A program made the translations under genes and the position numbers. Under the pieces are notes generated by a model that saw nothing but the letters and a program-made list of their open reading frames with translations, did not search any database and was not told where the DNA came from. Shown piece by piece: positions 45,179-47,272 of a DNA stretch of 47,272 nt. Origin of the DNA: Candidatus Aminicenantota bacterium (lineage in GTDB: Bacteria; Acidobacteriota; Aminicenantia; Aminicenantales; Aminicenantaceae); the NCBI GenBank assembly GCA_016783445.1, contig JADHWO010000013.1:1-47272 (forward strand). Reading direction: 5' to 3'. How positions within the stretch are numbered: position 1 is the stretch's first letter; the number at the start of each line of letters is the position of its first letter.

Positions 45179-45186
45179 AAGGAGGT
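45179..45186 (+). promoter_or_regulatory. Near-perfect ribosome binding site
   Basis: AAGGAGGT, 7 nt before the ATG at 45194. It is the strongest Shine-Dalgarno sequence in the window and suggests high independent translation of the fourth operon gene. Confidence 0.8.
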
Positions 45187-45193
45187 AATCACA

Positions 45194-46774
45194 ATGGCTT
45201 ATACAAAACTCAACAGGAGTGCAGCTACCCTTACAAAAAACAGAACAGAAGGTTCCATCAGCCCATTTAGCGGGATGTGTGTAACCTGTGTTGATGGCTG
45301 TATCGGCATGTGCGAGATAGGAAAATCCGCGTATAGAGGACATGAAGTTCTCTACCCTCAACCTTTTGGTATTATCACAGCAGCTTCTGAAAAAGAATAT
45401 CCTGTTGATCTCTCTGATTTTAGTATCATGGGTACGGCAGCTGGAGCTCAAGGCATCGAGGCAGATAGCGATAAGGCAACTTTCCCTAAAGTATCCATCG
45501 AAACACAAATAGGACATGACAAGGGGATTAAATTAAAAGTTCCCTTTGTTATCTCTGGTATGGGATCTACGAATGTTGCAAAACAGAATTGGGAAGGCCT
45601 TGCTGCCGGAGCTGCTATCTCTGGAGTTATACTTACTGTCGGCGAAAATGTCTGCGGCATGGATGAAAATTCAGAATTCAAGGATGGAAAAATCGTCCGC
45701 TCTCCAGATATGGAGAACCGTGTAAAATCTTTTAAAGACTGGCAACAGGATGGCTATGGAACTGTTGTTGTACAAGCAAACGTGGAAGATACAAGACTTG
45801 GCGTTCAGGAATACGTTATTGAGAAGTTAGGAGTTGAAGCTGTTGAGTTGAAATGGGGCCAGGGAGCCAAGGATATAGGAGGCGAGGTTAAGATTAAAAA
45901 CCTCAAAAAAGCTCAAGAATTAAAAAAAAGAGGTTATATCGTGCTCCCTGATCCTGAGGACCCTAGCGTGATCGAGGCTTTTGAAAAAGGAAGCTTCAAA
46001 GAATTCGAAAGGCACTCTCGATTGGGCATGGTTGAAGAAGAAAGCTTTATGCAAAGAGTCGAAGAGCTAAGAAAAGCAGGTGCAAAGTATATTTTCCTGA
46101 AAACAGGAGCTTACAGGCCAGTAGACTTAGCACGCGCAGTGAAATTCTCCTCAAAAGCAAAGCTCGATCTGCTGACGGTCGACGGTGCCGGTGGCGGAAC
46201 AGGAATGAGCCCCTGGCGAATGATGAACGAATGGGGCATTCCGGGTGTCGAAATATGGTCTCTGCTGTATCAGTATCTCTGTAAGCTGGATAAAAAAGGA
46301 GAATTTACTCCTGATATTGCTGCTGCAGGCGGAATTACTTTTGAAGACCAGATATATAAAGTTCTCTCCTTAGGAGCTCCCTATTTTAAGCTCGTAGGCA
46401 TGGCCAGAGGTCCTATGGCAGCAACTATGGTTGGAAAAACCATAGGCAAAAGAATCGAGGAAGGACAGATTCCTGTATATGTTGAACGTTTTGGAAGTAC
46501 GGCTGAAGAAATCTTTGTAACCGCCCCTGAATTAAAGAAACGTTTCAAAGAGAGGTTTAAAAATATTCCTACGGGCGCGATGGGGCTTCACGGATATTTT
46601 GAAAGATTAAGCCAGGGACTCAGGCAGTTCATGGCTGGAAGCAGAAAGTTCGACCTTACTTATATCACCCGCGATGATATCGCCGCTTTAACACAAGACG
46701 CTGCTAATATAAGCGGTATTCCTTACATTACTGACGTAGACAAGGAAGAAGTCGACAAAATTCTGAAAGGCTAG
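45194..46774 (+). CDS. FMN-binding glutamate-synthase-like protein (GltB domain 2 type)
   Basis: 526 residues. A (beta/alpha)8 FMN domain like the synthase domain of GltB and archaeal-type glutamate synthases: PFVISGMGSTNVAKQNWEGLAAGAA, VELKWGQGAKDIGG, LLTVDGAGGGTGMSPW, IAAAGGITFEDQIYKVLSLGAPYFKLVGMARGP. No glutaminase domain is attached or encoded nearby. The three cysteines that hold the 3Fe-4S cluster in GltB (after the MG-x-ARG-like strand) are missing; instead four cysteines, Cys29, Cys32, Cys36 and Cys40 (CVTCVDGCIGMC), stand at the N-terminus. It follows the NuoG-like gene by 79 bp. Probably transfers electrons from the NuoEF-GltD complex to 2-oxoglutarate/ammonia-type or related substrates; the substrate is not proven. 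Confidence 0.87.
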   Translation: MAYTKLNRSAATLTKNRTEGSISPFSGMCVTCVDGCIGMCEIGKSAYRGHEVLYPQPFGIITAASEKEYPVDLSDFSIMGTAAGAQGIEADSDKATFPKVSIETQIGHDKGIKLKVPFVISGMGSTNVAKQNWEGLAAGAAISGVILTVGENVCGMDENSEFKDGKIVRSPDMENRVKSFKDWQQDGYGTVVVQANVEDTRLGVQEYVIEKLGVEAVELKWGQGAKDIGGEVKIKNLKKAQELKKRGYIVLPDPEDPSVIEAFEKGSFKEFERHSRLGMVEEESFMQRVEELRKAGAKYIFLKTGAYRPVDLARAVKFSSKAKLDLLTVDGAGGGTGMSPWRMMNEWGIPGVEIWSLLYQYLCKLDKKGEFTPDIAAAGGITFEDQIYKVLSLGAPYFKLVGMARGPMAATMVGKTIGKRIEEGQIPVYVERFGSTAEEIFVTAPELKKRFKERFKNIPTGAMGLHGYFERLSQGLRQFMAGSRKFDLTYITRDDIAALTQDAANISGIPYITDVDKEEVDKILKG

Positions 46775-46854
46775 TGAATAATCCAGGTTAATTAAATTCT
46801 AACTGAAAAGATAGAGAGGTCTTTTTGAACAATATATTCAAAATCGGCGGGTTT

Positions 46855-47138
46855 GATAAATCGGTTCTCTTCCATTTTGTGTGGGTAAAACATGTCTTGA
46901 TAGATTAATAGAAAGTGTTCGGGGATGGATGAAGCGACCTTTGAAGATTTAGCCTTCCTGAATCGTTCTTCGAGGGAACCCGACAGAGTCGGGTGGCGAG
47001 TATGTTTGAGCGGAGCGAGTTACGCAGCCGCCGAGAAGAGCGATGATGGGATGGCGTGAAAAATCTGAACGGGAGCGAGACCATTCACGAATACTTTCTG
47101 ATTAATACCCATACAAAATGGAAGAGAACCGATAAATC
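46855..47138. mobile_element. 268-bp MITE-like palindromic element, copy 2, with perfect 8-bp duplication
   Basis: Element 46863-47130, flanked on both sides by GATAAATC (46855-46862, 47131-47138), a perfect 8-bp target duplication. Same length as copy 1 with 12 substitutions and no indel (about 95.5% identical). Several differences keep pairing: ATCGTTCTTC (46962-46971) still pairs with GAAGAGCGAT (47035-47044) through one G-U, and the small hairpin changes only in its loop (AAA to AGA) and flank. Right-arm TTTCTGATTAAT pairs with left-arm ATTAATAGAAA better than in copy 1. It occupies most of the spacer after the GltB-like gene. Confidence 0.88.
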
Positions 47139-47184
47139 AAGCCCCTATGAATAAATCATAATTTTCACAAATTATTCCTGAGCC

Positions 47185-47213
47185 TTTACGACTTGTGCCT
47201 CATATGTTATAAA
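47185..47213 (+). promoter_or_regulatory. Candidate promoter for the gene at the right edge
   Basis: TTTACG (47185-47190), 17-nt spacer, TATAAA (47208-47213). The -35 matches 4 of 6, the -10 5 of 6. It would start transcription about 47220, right before an AAGGA and the ATG at 47231. Confidence 0.4.
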
Positions 47214-47230
47214 TATCTCAAGGAAAAAAA

Positions 47231-47272
47231 ATGAGTGCTATTGCCATAATAATCATGGTTTTTGCCCTATTC
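47231..47272 (+). CDS. Partial small hydrophobic protein (MetS-like small transporter subunit?), cut by window end
   Basis: Only 14 codons are visible (MSAIAIIIMVFALF), preceded by AAGGA. The pattern resembles the start of the roughly 30-60-residue MetS-type small subunits that precede sodium:neurotransmitter-symporter genes, but so short a hydrophobic stretch could be any membrane protein. Confidence 0.4.
   Translation, partial: MSAIAIIIMVFALF

Overview
The window is AT-rich bacterial DNA from a diderm. Supporting signs are a secretin, a Wzm/Wzt-type polysaccharide ABC exporter, a WecA-like lipid-carrier transferase and Tol-independent secreted proteins with Sec signals. The mix of a giant NHL/Ig secreted protein, a secreted M1-type gluzincin with an extra N-terminal region, PDZ-containing sensor kinases and a type IV pilus-like machine resembles what is known from Acidobacteriota-like lineages such as Candidatus Aminicenantes. 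That placement is inference from architecture only, since no marker gene or rRNA is present.

Layout. (1) 200-10243 (+): one 3347-residue secreted protein made of five tandem cassettes (six NHL blades plus two Big_7-like Ig domains, about 1.38 kb each), followed by a divergent propeller-like region, a BACON-like domain and Ig-like domains. (2) 10551-23863 (+): a ten-gene run for a surface polysaccharide: glycosyltransferases of GT4 and GT2 type, zinc-ribbon methyltransferases, an ABC-2 permease and a Wzt-like ATPase with cargo domain, a three-domain methyltransferase-GT2-GT4 protein, a PqqD-like/GT2 fusion, and a WecA/MraY-family initiating enzyme at the end. (3) 31607-24105 (-): a tightly overlapping pilC-pilB-pilM-pilN-pilO-pilP-secretin operon behind a near-consensus sigma-70 promoter; the secretin ends in a cohesin-like domain and no pilin is encoded here. 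(4) 32401-36668 (+): divergent from the pilus operon, a PDZ-containing membrane histidine kinase and its sigma-54-dependent NtrC-family response regulator. (5) 39298-36665 (-): secreted M1-like metallopeptidase. (6) 40228-39794 (-): S-adenosylmethionine decarboxylase. (7) 40774-46774 (+): a four-gene redox operon, NuoE / NuoF-GltD fusion / NuoG-like ferredoxin / FMN glutamate-synthase-like protein, behind its own promoter and a long leader. (8) The right edge has the first 14 codons of a small hydrophobic protein.

Two nearly identical 268-bp palindromic elements with long terminal inverted repeats and 8-bp target duplications (39483-39750, 46863-47130), a decayed left half (from 23866), and a different 180-bp palindrome (31766-31945) show that non-autonomous (MITE-like) elements populate the intergenic spaces.

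The most interesting candidates are the NuoEFG/GltD/GltB-like operon, which looks like a soluble multi-cofactor NAD(P)H/ferredoxin complex wired to a glutamate-synthase-type FMN protein that has lost the usual 3Fe-4S cysteines, and the MITE family. No database search or folding program was run; all family names come from motifs read in the translated sequence.
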